This document shows, in pieces, positions 1 through 6,121 of a DNA stretch of 9,739 bases. The stretch comes from Candidatus Falkowiibacteriota bacterium. GTDB lineage: Archaea > Iainarchaeota > Iainarchaeia > Iainarchaeales > GCA-2688035. The DNA is taken from assembly GCA_017610485.1 (NCBI GenBank), contig JAFCBY010000036.1, positions 1 through 9,739 on the forward strand. Reading direction: 5' to 3'. Under the pieces are notes generated by a model. The model searched no databases. It was given only the letters and a program-made list of their open reading frames with translations, and was not told the DNA's origin. Made by a program: the position numbers and the translations under genes. Each line of letters starts with the position of its first letter. Within the stretch, counting starts at the first letter, position 1.

Positions 1-543
1 CTGTTTGTGACGGTTGAAAGCAATGCAAAAAACATTGCTTGGAACATGGAGAGCTTTGGATGGGACATAAGACAGCTTCAGGAAGAAAGAAAAGTAAACA
101 TTTACAGGCTGCACACAGCCCCAAAAAGAGACTTTGGCGGGCTCATAAAGGAAGAACTGAGCACAATCACATCCCTTGTTAAAGAGCTTGGCGTGAAAAG
201 GCTGGTTGTAGACAGCACAACAGCAATCGCCGCACTAATCAGCGAGCCAACAGCCATCAGAAACATCCTGTTCAAGTTCGGCGACGGATTAAAGGAATTG
301 AACTGCACAATGCTTTTTACGTCAGAAACAAGGAGCGAAAAAAACACTTTCAGCGCCTACGGCGTAGAAGAGTTCATGGCAGACGGTGTAATAGTCCTAT
401 ACTATGCCCCCCCAAATAGGATTCTCTTCATAAGAAAGATGCGCGGAACAAACCACAGCAAGAACGTGCACCCCTTTGAAATAGGCCCAAAGGGCGTTGT
501 GGTAAAGCCAAAGGAACACGTCCTCTGGGAAGCGATAAAGTAA
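1..543 (+). CDS. KaiC/RadA-like RecA-superfamily ATPase, 3' part (5' end outside window)
   Basis: The reading frame is open from base 1, so the N-terminal half, including the Walker A loop, lies off the left edge; the GTG at base 7 is probably internal. The visible start (LFVTVESNAKNIAWNMESFGWD) matches the strand and helix that follow Walker A in KaiC-like proteins, where a glutamate pair normally sits; here only one Glu is seen. A Walker B-type strand follows (KRLVVDSTTAI). The C-terminal part reads YGVEEFMADGVIVLYY, then IRKMRGTNHSKNVHPFEIG, which is the typical end of a KaiC domain. Such archaeal single- or double-domain ATPases are usually cytosolic and often of unknown signalling or regulatory role; a specific function cannot be assigned. 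The last codons and stop lie inside a 22-bp sequence repeated 66 bases downstream. Confidence 0.88.
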   Translation: MFVTVESNAKNIAWNMESFGWDIRQLQEERKVNIYRLHTAPKRDFGGLIKEELSTITSLVKELGVKRLVVDSTTAIAALISEPTAIRNILFKFGDGLKELNCTMLFTSETRSEKNTFSAYGVEEFMADGVIVLYYAPPNRILFIRKMRGTNHSKNVHPFEIGPKGVVVKPKEHVLWEAIK

Positions 544-613
544 AGCTGCAATGCTTCCCCCTTTTTTCGCAAACCTTTTTCTAAAAGGTTTTGGGAAGCG
601 ATAAAGTAAAGCT
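526..613. repeat. 22-bp exact direct repeat flanking a hairpin segment
   Basis: Bases 526-547 and 592-613 are identical over 22 bases (both contain GGGAAGCGATAAAGTAA). The offset is 66 bases, so both copies lie in the same frame: the first encodes the end and stop codon of the KaiC-like protein and the second would encode the same WEAIK-stop. The 44 bases between them contain a 9-bp inverted repeat (571-579 with 583-591, loop TCT). This looks like a short insertion with duplication of the gene end, or a local tandem duplication. Confidence 0.85.
527..567 (+). terminator. Probable terminator of the KaiC-like gene
   Basis: GGGAAGC at 527-533 can pair with GCTTCCC at 553-559, and the stem is followed by CC and a run of six T residues. 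The stem overlaps the last codons of the gene. The same GCTTCCC can instead pair with the second GGGAAGC at 593-599, enclosing the 571-591 hairpin, so two exclusive folds are possible. Archaeal termination depends mostly on the U-rich tract; the hairpin role is inferred. Confidence 0.5.
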
Positions 614-648
614 TCTAGTTCCAATTATATAAAGCTTTTTTTGACTGG

Positions 649-676
649 AAAAAAAGGTTGCCTGTTTAAGGCAGGC
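649..676 (-). terminator. Hairpin plus T-run terminator of the histone gene
   Basis: On the minus strand GCCTG (676-672) pairs with CAGGC (664-660) across the histone stop codon, followed after AACC by seven T residues (655-649). This is the layout of an intrinsic terminator at the right place for the histone transcript. Confidence 0.55.
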
Positions 677-875
677 TCTTTACTGCAAGCTTAATGTCCT
701 GCGAGGTGACGGTCTTTCTCTTGGCGTGCTTTGCAAACTCGTTGGCCTGCTGCGCTATTTTAATGCCCTTTTCTTCAAGAACCTCGGCCAGGGCAGCTGA
801 GGCCCCCTCGCTGACACGGCCTCCACCAGCTTTTCTAATAATCCTGTCGACAGCTGCAAGCGGCAATTCACCCAT
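666..875 (-). CDS. Archaeal histone (HMf-like, single histone fold)
   Basis: This 69-residue protein has the length and sequence of archaeal histones. It starts MGELPLAAVDRIIRKAGGGRVSEGA, giving helix 1 and loop 1 with the conserved R(V)S. Next come the long central helix, ALAEVLEEKGIKIAQQANEFAKHAKR, and KTVTSQDIKLAVK as loop 2 and helix 3. Such proteins form dimers and longer stacks that wrap DNA; nothing extends beyond the fold, so there is no tail. The start is supported by a Shine-Dalgarno-like GAGGATGTG on the minus strand about 10 bases ahead of the ATG and a TATA-like element further upstream. It is divergent from hef and ends in a hairpin plus T-run. The assignment is secure; the paralogue class is not determined. 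Confidence 0.96.
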   Translation of the reverse strand: MGELPLAAVDRIIRKAGGGRVSEGASAALAEVLEEKGIKIAQQANEFAKHAKRKTVTSQDIKLAVKSLP

Positions 876-933
876 AACGTTTTCACATCCTCTGAATTTT
901 AATTTAAAGCCTTAAATAAGGTTATTTCAAAAT

Positions 934-944
934 AATATATAAAG
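934..944 (-). promoter_or_regulatory. TATA box of the histone gene
   Basis: Minus strand reads CTTTATATATT, about 60 bases ahead of the ATG, which predicts a start of transcription near base 910-915 and a leader of about 35-40 bases that includes the GAGGATG ribosome-binding site. A small inverted repeat (CCTTA at 910-914, TAAGG at 917-921) sits at the predicted start site and could be an operator, which is speculative. Confidence 0.5.
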
Positions 945-1008
945 ATTTCCCTTTTTGGGGGGAAAAAACCACAAAAAAGGCCATTTTCACCGGAAACCTG
1001 CCTAGAAA

Positions 1009-1020
1009 AGCCTTTAAAAA
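1009..1020 (+). promoter_or_regulatory. TATA box of hef, leaderless transcript predicted
   Basis: AGCCTTTAAAAA is centred about 28 bases before the ATG at 1044, with a purine-rich stretch (AGAAAAG) just upstream as a possible BRE. That spacing predicts transcription starting at or within a few bases of the start codon, so the hef message is probably leaderless; no Shine-Dalgarno sequence is visible ahead of the ATG. Confidence 0.5.
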
Positions 1021-1043
1021 GCTCCCAGGGTTAATTGGTTTGA

Positions 1044-4000
1044 ATGCCTGAAAAAGAGTTCGTCAAAAGCCCCTTCATCAAGGCAGGTACAATTGAAGCA
1101 AGGTCTTTCCAGGCAAAGCTTGCGGAATCAACCCTGAAAGGAGGCAACAGCCTGATTGTTGCTCCCACGGCCCTTGGAAAAACCGTTGTGGCAACACTTG
1201 TAATTGCAGCTGTGCTGGAGAAAGAACCGGACAAAAAAATCCTGTTTTTGGCACCGACAAAGCCCTTGTGCGAGCAGCACCAGAAGAGCATGAGAAAGTT
1301 TCTGAAGCTGAAGGAAGAGGATATCGTGCTTTTGACAGGGAGCATTGTGTTCAAGAAAAGGGCCAAGGAATGGGAAAAGGCAAAGATAGTTGTGGCCACG
1401 CCGCAGACAATTGCAAATGATGCCAGGAATGGCAGGATTTCCTTGAAAGATTTGTCACTCACAATATTTGACGAGGCCCACAGGGCAGTCGGAGAATACG
1501 CCTATGTCTACATTGCCAAAAAGTTTGCCAAAGGAAAGGGCCTGGTGCTAGGGTTAACTGCCTCGCCAGGGGGAAAAGAAGCTCACATCAAGGAGGTTTG
1601 CAGAAGCCTCTCAATCAAAAACATTGAGATAAAGGCATTGGAGGACGAGGACGTTGTGCCCTACTCGCACGAAATAAAGGTAGAGTGGAGAATGGTTTCT
1701 TTGCCTGAAAAGTTCGAGGCCATGAAAAAGCTAATTGAGGCATTTATGAAAAAGCAGGCCGAAACCCTGAAAAAGTTCGGGTTTGCAAAAAGCACGAGCC
1801 CAACATACTTTGGGACAGGCAGGCTAATAGAAATGCAGAATTCCCTGAGGAAAAGAATTTCCGCAAACCCGAAGAACATGAGCCTGTTTACAGCGGTTTC
1901 CGCTGTTGCGGCAATGATTAAGGCAAGCCATGCCCACACCCTTCTCGAAACCCAGGGGGTTAATGCATTGCACCAGTACCTTGAAAGGGAGAAAAACAAA
2001 AAGGGAAAGGTAAGCAAGGCCACATCAAGGTTTTTGGCAAGCATGGAGATTATTCAGGCGGCCGAAATGGCCGAAGAGCTGAGTGGAAAAGGGGAAGTAC
2101 ACCCAAAGCTCTTTGTTCTCAAAGAAGAGCTGGAAAATCAGTTCAAGATTAAGCCAGGAAGCAGCGCAATAGTGTTCAACCACTACCGCGATTCGATAAG
2201 GCGGCTTGTTGAAGAATTGAACAAAATGCCGGGCATAAAGGCAGAGAAGTTTGTGGGCCAGGCAGCAAAGGGCGAGGAAAAGGGCATGACCCAAAAGGAG
2301 CAGGCGGCAAAGATAGAGGAACTGAAGGAAGGGAAGCTGAACGTGCTTGTTGCAAGCAGTGTTCACCCTGACGAGTTCATCATAATCCAAAATAACCTTG
2401 AAAATAGGCTTGAAATAAAAAAGATTGGAGAATTTGTTGACTCTTTCATACCTTCCGAAACTTCTAAAAACAAAACCGCTAAGATAGAAAATTACTCGGC
2501 GTTATCTTTTGACGGTACCAAAACAGATTTCCTCCCAATAACGCATGTGCATAAACACCTGTGCAAATCTAAAGTGGTTGAAACTGTTTTTTCTTCAGGC
2601 TTCAGAACCAACATTACAGAAGACCATAGTCTTTTCACTTTTAATGGAAGTTCAAAACTCGTTTCAAGTCCGCCACAACAAAACATGTTTGCAAAAGTTT
2701 GTCTTTCAGCCCCAAACATTGAAAGAGGCGAAACCCTTGACCTTGCAAAACAACTTTATCGAAAACTGCCAACAACAAATAGAAAAAAGGTCTATTGTAC
2801 AATTTCGGGATTAAATCAACCAAAAAGAAGAATTCTCTCAAGCAACAGAAAATTTTTAGAATCAATAAATAAAAAACCTTTGAACATGGAAACAATAGCA
2901 AAAAAGTCAAACCTAGATAAAAAAACAACAGGAGTAATTCGCGATAGATTAAAGGCAGAGTCTTTCATCTCAACAAAAAAAAGTGGACGAAATATTTTTG
3001 TTTCAGTAACTCAAAAGGGAAAAGAATACTTTGGCTTTCTTGAATGGCTTTTTGAGAACACTAGATATTATAAAGGAAAATACCGCCTCTCACTCCAAAG
3101 TGTTGCAGAATCAGCGTTGGACTTGGAAAAATTTTGCGACATTTTTATTGAAGCGTCTTACGGCAAAATAAAACTATCAAGATTCCTTAAAGTAAAACCT
3201 GCTTTAGCTGAAATGCTAGGCCTATATGTCGCGGAAGGAAGTGCAAGAAATACCTCTGCAACTGCAGGCATACATCTTGCTGCCAGAAAAAAGGACATGC
3301 AGAAAAGAATGATGCACTGCGTAAAAGAAGGCCTCGGTATCACACCTTCTGTGACTTGGAAAGGAGTCGACATTCACTCAAAATTGGTTTACTATTTGAT
3401 AAAGTATGTCTTCGAAGCAGGAATAGGCTCTTACAACAAAGAAATACCCCCGATTATCTTCACACTCCCAACTGAACATAAATGGAAATTTTTCGAGGGA
3501 TATACAAGAGGTGACGGCCACATAACAGATAAAAGAATAGTATTGACAACCGTGAGCAAAAAATTAGTAACTGGGATAGTCTTCCTACTGCGACAATTGG
3601 GAATAAAAAAAATAACTTTACAAAAAAGCGTCAAGAGAAGCACTTTTAAAATTTGTGTCATGGAATCAGTACCGTTTCAAAGAATTGAAGTCCAGGGGAA
3701 AAAATGCTACTATAACCTTATTCCCATTGCCAAATCTAATTATAAAAAATTTACACTATTCAAAAATATTTTCTGCAGTGCCAACAATGGCCAAAGAACA
3801 AGAAAAAGAGGAAAAGTTACTGAACCGGATTGCTTTGATTACATCAAAAAAATAACCCCGCTTGAAAAACAACCAAAATTTGTTTACGATTTAACTGTAA
3901 AAAAAACTCAGCTTTTCGTTGGAGGCCAAGGGCTTATATGCCTTCACAACAGTGTGGCAGAGGAAGGCCTTGACATTCCAAGCGTTGACCTAGTGGTATT

Positions 4001-5009
4001 CTACGAGCCGGTTCCAAGCGAAATAAGGTTTATCCAAAGAAGGGGAAGGACCGGAAGGCTTGCGGCAGGAAAGGCAATTATCCTTATGGCAAAGGGAACA
4101 AGGGACGAAACCTACTACTGGACAAGCGTAAGGAAAGAAAAGAAGATGCACAAAATACTGCATAAGATGAAGAGGCACAGCCAAGAAACTTTTTTAAAAA
4201 GTTTCACCAAAAACGACGTGGCAATAGATAAAGCTTACAGGCCACAAAGCATGATTGGGGAAGATGATGCCAAGGCAGACACAGATATTCAAGAGCCAGC
4301 CAGCCCTGCAAAAGAAAAGCAGACAACCCTGCACAGCTTTGACTCCGGGGAACCGGACAAGATAGTGGTTTACGTTGACGTAAGGGAAAGGGAGAGCGGC
4401 GTCTCCAAAATGCTGGAAGAGCTCGGCTGCTCAGTGGTTGAGAAACAGCTGGAGGTAGGGGACTACATTCCGGGAAAGGAAATTGCGGTTGAAAGAAAGG
4501 CTGTTTCGGACTTTGTCTCAAGCATTGTGGACGGAAGGCTGAACAAGCAGCTGATAAACATGGCTGAATCATACGAAAGGCCATTGGTGATTGTGGAAGG
4601 GGGCAAGGAAAAGATGTTTGAGTCAAACGTCCACAGGAACGCCATAATTGGAATGCTTACATCAATTGCACTGAATTACAGAGTCCCTGTTCTTTTCACC
4701 GACTCTGCAAGGGAGACAGCACAGTACATTTATGTCATTGCCAAAAGGGAACAGATGGGAAAAGGAACTGACGTAAGGCTGAGGATTGGCAGGAAGGGCC
4801 TGACTTTGGGAGAGCAGCAGAGATTTGTTGTTGAAAGCCTTCCCCTGATTGGCCCAAAGATGGCTCGCTCCCTGCTTGAAAAGTTTGGCAGCGTGAAAGG
4901 CATTGTGAACGCGCAGAGCAAGCAGCTGCAAGAGGTTGAAAACATGGGCCAAAAGAAGGCCAAGCTGGTCAGGCAGGTTCTTCTCTCGGACTATGGGGCG
5001 AAAGGATAA
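1044..5009 (+). CDS. hef: Hef-type SF2 helicase / XPF-family nuclease with intein
   Basis: Hef processes stalled forks and branched DNA using a DExH helicase joined to an XPF-like nuclease. Helicase motifs seen: I PTALGKT (41-47), Ia APTKPL (70-75), II DEAH (143-146), III LTASP (171-175), V VASSVAEEGLDIP, VI QRRGRTGR (998-1005). Residues 439-969 are an intein splitting motif V; removal leaves about 790 residues, close to known archaeal Hef. A linker carries a PIP-like QTTLHSF (1093-1099). The nuclease shows VDVRERES (D1112, E1115) and catalytic ERKAVSD (1150-1156), then two helix-hairpin-helix elements (about 1260-1315, including LPLIGPKMA). All key catalytic residues are present. Motif I has Ala where Gly is common (PTGLGKT). 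The gene is probably leaderless and leads an operon with the next gene. Confidence 0.95.
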   Translation: MPEKEFVKSPFIKAGTIEARSFQAKLAESTLKGGNSLIVAPTALGKTVVATLVIAAVLEKEPDKKILFLAPTKPLCEQHQKSMRKFLKLKEEDIVLLTGSIVFKKRAKEWEKAKIVVATPQTIANDARNGRISLKDLSLTIFDEAHRAVGEYAYVYIAKKFAKGKGLVLGLTASPGGKEAHIKEVCRSLSIKNIEIKALEDEDVVPYSHEIKVEWRMVSLPEKFEAMKKLIEAFMKKQAETLKKFGFAKSTSPTYFGTGRLIEMQNSLRKRISANPKNMSLFTAVSAVAAMIKASHAHTLLETQGVNALHQYLEREKNKKGKVSKATSRFLASMEIIQAAEMAEELSGKGEVHPKLFVLKEELENQFKIKPGSSAIVFNHYRDSIRRLVEELNKMPGIKAEKFVGQAAKGEEKGMTQKEQAAKIEELKEGKLNVLVASSVHPDEFIIIQNNLENRLEIKKIGEFVDSFIPSETSKNKTAKIENYSALSFDGTKTDFLPITHVHKHLCKSKVVETVFSSGFRTNITEDHSLFTFNGSSKLVSSPPQQNMFAKVCLSAPNIERGETLDLAKQLYRKLPTTNRKKVYCTISGLNQPKRRILSSNRKFLESINKKPLNMETIAKKSNLDKKTTGVIRDRLKAESFISTKKSGRNIFVSVTQKGKEYFGFLEWLFENTRYYKGKYRLSLQSVAESALDLEKFCDIFIEASYGKIKLSRFLKVKPALAEMLGLYVAEGSARNTSATAGIHLAARKKDMQKRMMHCVKEGLGITPSVTWKGVDIHSKLVYYLIKYVFEAGIGSYNKEIPPIIFTLPTEHKWKFFEGYTRGDGHITDKRIVLTTVSKKLVTGIVFLLRQLGIKKITLQKSVKRSTFKICVMESVPFQRIEVQGKKCYYNLIPIAKSNYKKFTLFKNIFCSANNGQRTRKRGKVTEPDCFDYIKKITPLEKQPKFVYDLTVKKTQLFVGGQGLICLHNSVAEEGLDIPSVDLVVFYEPVPSEIRFIQRRGRTGRLAAGKAIILMAKGTRDETYYWTSVRKEKKMHKILHKMKRHSQETFLKSFTKNDVAIDKAYRPQSMIGEDDAKADTDIQEPASPAKEKQTTLHSFDSGEPDKIVVYVDVRERESGVSKMLEELGCSVVEKQLEVGDYIPGKEIAVERKAVSDFVSSIVDGRLNKQLINMAESYERPLVIVEGGKEKMFESNVHRNAIIGMLTSIALNYRVPVLFTDSARETAQYIYVIAKREQMGKGTDVRLRIGRKGLTLGEQQRFVVESLPLIGPKMARSLLEKFGSVKGIVNAQSKQLQEVENMGQKKAKLVRQVLLSDYGAKG
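2358..3950 (+). mobile_element. LAGLIDADG intein in Hef motif V, with winged-helix insert
   Basis: The intein runs from Ser439 (SVHPDEF, block A, Ser instead of the commoner Cys) to Asn969, and the following extein residue is Ser970. Block B is TEDH (525-528), block F is VYDLTVKKTQLFVGGQG, and block G ends LICLHN, with penultimate His and terminal Asn, so splicing looks intact. The homing endonuclease has two motifs, LGLYVAEG (725-732, acidic E731) and FEGYTRGDG (817-825, acidic D824), so it may be active. Residues about 612-663 look like a winged helix between block B and the endonuclease. Composition differs from the host: 18 of 60 bases are G+C at 2881-2940 versus 29 of 60 in the extein at 4801-4860, suggesting transfer. 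The coordinates restore VASSVAEEGLD exactly as expected for Hef. Confidence 0.93.
4320..4343 (+). other. PIP-box-like PCNA-binding motif in Hef linker
   Basis: Residues 1093-1100 read QTTLHSFD, in a charged, probably flexible linker between the helicase and nuclease domains. The spacing Q-x-x-L-x-x-F fits a PCNA-interacting peptide with one of the two usual aromatics. Archaeal Hef is known to work with PCNA, so the location is plausible; binding is inferred. Confidence 0.45.
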
Positions 5010-5011
5010 AA

Positions 5012-5395
5012 ATGCCAAATTTGCCAAAAAAAACAATTTCAACAGAGGAATTAAAGCAACAGCTTTTGAACGAGCTTGCCTACCTAGCTTCTGCCAATAG
5101 GGCATTGAAAAACGGACACGGGCCCAAAATGGAAACACAGCCGGTTGCGAAAGGAATTGAAAATGTTGTCGAGATTGTAAAAAAATTGCAGGCAAGAGGC
5201 GAAAAAATAACTATTCCAATTAAGCTTGAAAAACTTTCCTATGACATGAGAACGATGTTTGAGATGGATCCAACAGTTGGAAAATTCTTTGAACAGGCAG
5301 CCCTCAAAGAAGAATTGCTCAAAAAGCACGGGCGTGCAGGGCGAAGGATTCCGACAAAGCCAAAAAGGGCCCCTAGGCGAAGGCTCCCGGGCTAA
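5012..5395 (+). CDS. Unrecognised 127-residue basic protein downstream of hef
   Basis: I do not recognise this family. It begins two bases after the hef stop, with GGAT within the hef end as a possible ribosome-binding site, so it is very probably translated from the hef transcript. The N-terminal two thirds look helical (STEELKQQLLNELAYLASANRALK, then ENVVEIVKKLQARGEKITIPIKLEKLSYDMRTMFEMD). The last 20 or so residues are strongly basic and proline-containing (GRAGRRIPTKPKRAPRRRLPG), suggesting nucleic-acid binding or an unstructured tail. There is no signal peptide, membrane segment or cysteine. One block inside it (5161-5220) has 19 of 60 bases G+C, lower than the hef extein. A role alongside Hef in DNA repair is suggested only by position. 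Confidence 0.72.
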   Translation: MPNLPKKTISTEELKQQLLNELAYLASANRALKNGHGPKMETQPVAKGIENVVEIVKKLQARGEKITIPIKLEKLSYDMRTMFEMDPTVGKFFEQAALKEELLKKHGRAGRRIPTKPKRAPRRRLPG

Positions 5396-5434
5396 AAGAA
5401 GCCTTTTTAATTCTTGCTTTGCCCATTAGTTATA

Positions 5435-5444
5435 TTCTTTAAAG
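5435..5444 (+). promoter_or_regulatory. TATA-like box and T-tract ahead of S8e
   Basis: TTCTTTAAAG lies about 37 bases ahead of the S8e ATG at 5477. A run of ten T residues follows at 5456-5465, then GGTG (5466-5469), a fair Shine-Dalgarno match 7 bases before the ATG. The T-tract may also mark the 3' end of the hef transcript. The exact start of transcription is not determined. Confidence 0.4.
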
Positions 5445-5455
5445 GCGAATTTTCG

Positions 5456-5465
5456 TTTTTTTTTT
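5456..5465 (+). terminator. Ten-T tract, possible 3' end of the hef operon
   Basis: Ten consecutive T residues lie 60 bases past the stop of the 127-residue protein, with T5 at 5404-5408 as an additional U-rich site. Archaeal polymerases stop at such tracts. It overlaps the promoter region of S8e, so the assignment is tentative. Confidence 0.35.
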
Positions 5466-5476
5466 GGTGTTTTGAT

Positions 5477-5881
5477 ATGACTGAATGGCATATGAAGAGC
5501 AAGCGCAGCAAGACAGGCGCGATTAGGACATCTAGGAGAAGGTCCGACAAAAAGCTGGCTTGGAGAGGCGGCCACCAGGCAAAAACAGGCGTTGAGGAAA
5601 CAGACAAGAGAAAGGTAAAGAGGGTTACAGGCGGAAACACAAAGGTCAAAATGAAGACCGCAAAAAACGCCGTTGTTACAGTCCCAGGCCAGAAAAAGGT
5701 ATTGAAAGCCGAAATCCTCGAAGTTGAGGAAAACACGGCAAACAGGCTTTTCACCAGAAAAAACATCATTACAAAGGGCGCAACCATAAAGGTTAAGATT
5801 GACGGCAAGGAAGAAAAGGCAAAAGTGACAAGCAGACCGGGCCAGACAGGCGCTGTCCAAGCCGTTCTAATTGGGAAATAA
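5477..5881 (+). CDS. rps8e: Small ribosomal subunit protein eS8 (S8e)
   Basis: This 134-residue protein belongs to the small ribosomal subunit of archaea and eukaryotes. It matches the family along its length: a basic N-terminus with KSKRSKTGA (the SRRKPTG segment of relatives), then TDKRKVKRVTGGNTKVK, then ILEVEENTANRLFTRKNIITKGATI and the ending VTSRPGQTGAVQAVLIGK. I chose ATG 5477 (MTEWHMKSKRSKTG), because relatives begin with a short M-x-W segment before the KS-R motif and GGTG lies at the right distance. The open frame extends upstream to 5414, but that part is hydrophobic, unlike S8e, and lies in the promoter and T-tract. The gene stands alone, with no neighbouring ribosomal protein genes. 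Confidence 0.95.
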   Translation: MTEWHMKSKRSKTGAIRTSRRRSDKKLAWRGGHQAKTGVEETDKRKVKRVTGGNTKVKMKTAKNAVVTVPGQKKVLKAEILEVEENTANRLFTRKNIITKGATIKVKIDGKEEKAKVTSRPGQTGAVQAVLIGK

Positions 5882-5970
5882 CAGCGGAAAAATAGCCCAA
5901 AATGGCTGTTTGAAAGACTCAAATTGGCAAATGGAGCCCGAATTCAGGCAAAAAACGAGGCAAGCGGAAG

Positions 5971-6006
5971 CTTTATAAAGGAGATCAGCAGCAGTTTATT
6001 ATATAG
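5971..6006 (+). promoter_or_regulatory. Two TATA-like boxes ahead of the tfb-sigma operon
   Basis: The 236-base gap between S8e and tfb holds no convincing full gene. It contains two TATA-like elements: CTTTATAAAG at 5971-5980 with GGAAG upstream as a possible BRE, and TTTATTATATAG at 5995-6006. Predicted transcription starts are near 6001-6006 and 6028-6032, giving a leader of about 85-115 bases before the tfb ATG. Immediately ahead of tfb, AGGTGG (about 10 bases upstream of the ATG) is a good Shine-Dalgarno sequence. Confidence 0.45.
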
Positions 6007-6040
6007 AGCTATTTTCTGCTGGCGGTTTCTATTGTTAGTG

Positions 6041-6121
6041 ATGGTTGTAGGCAGACTTGTGAATGAAAATGGCTGTTTTGATCTGGAAAAGATTGCTTTG
6101 GATAGGTGGTTTGTTAGATGA
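6041..6121 (+). other. Possible 26-codon leader ORF overlapping the tfb start
   Basis: An ATG at 6041 opens a 26-codon frame (MVVGRLVNENGCFDLEKIAL and six more residues) whose TGA overlaps the tfb ATG as ATGA. It falls just downstream of the second TATA-like box, so it could be translated and coupled to tfb. There is only a weak ribosome-binding site (GGCGG about 15 bases upstream), and the peptide is not recognised. It may be chance. Confidence 0.25.

Noticed and set aside
4204..5195. Long minus-strand frames of 140 and 177 codons opposite the 3' part of hef
   Set aside because: They are shadows of a strongly conserved plus-strand gene and encode Ser/Leu/Phe/Pro-rich, low-complexity sequence with no family resemblance.
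5414..5476. Upstream extension of the S8e frame starting at 5414
   Set aside because: The added residues are hydrophobic and Phe-rich, come from the T-tract and promoter region, and have no counterpart in S8e; ATG 5477 gives the normal N-terminus with a GGTG ribosome-binding site.
5407..5922. Minus-strand frames opposite S8e
   Set aside because: They exactly mirror a certain ribosomal protein gene and look like translation of its complement.
5924..6040. 65-residue frame from a TTG at 5924 to 6121
   Set aside because: It runs through both TATA-like boxes of the tfb promoter, has a weak start and no recognisable protein features; only the last 26 codons are kept as a speculative leader ORF.
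5899..6078. 13-base direct repeat AAAATGGCTGTTT at 5899-5911 and 6066-6078
   Set aside because: Too short and A+T-biased for a confident element, and it coincides with no other structure; noted only as a possible regulatory repeat.
6030..6117. Possible C/D-box small RNA ahead of tfb (GTGATGG with later CTGG)
   Set aside because: Neither box fits its consensus (RTGATGA and CTGA) and no terminal stem is visible.
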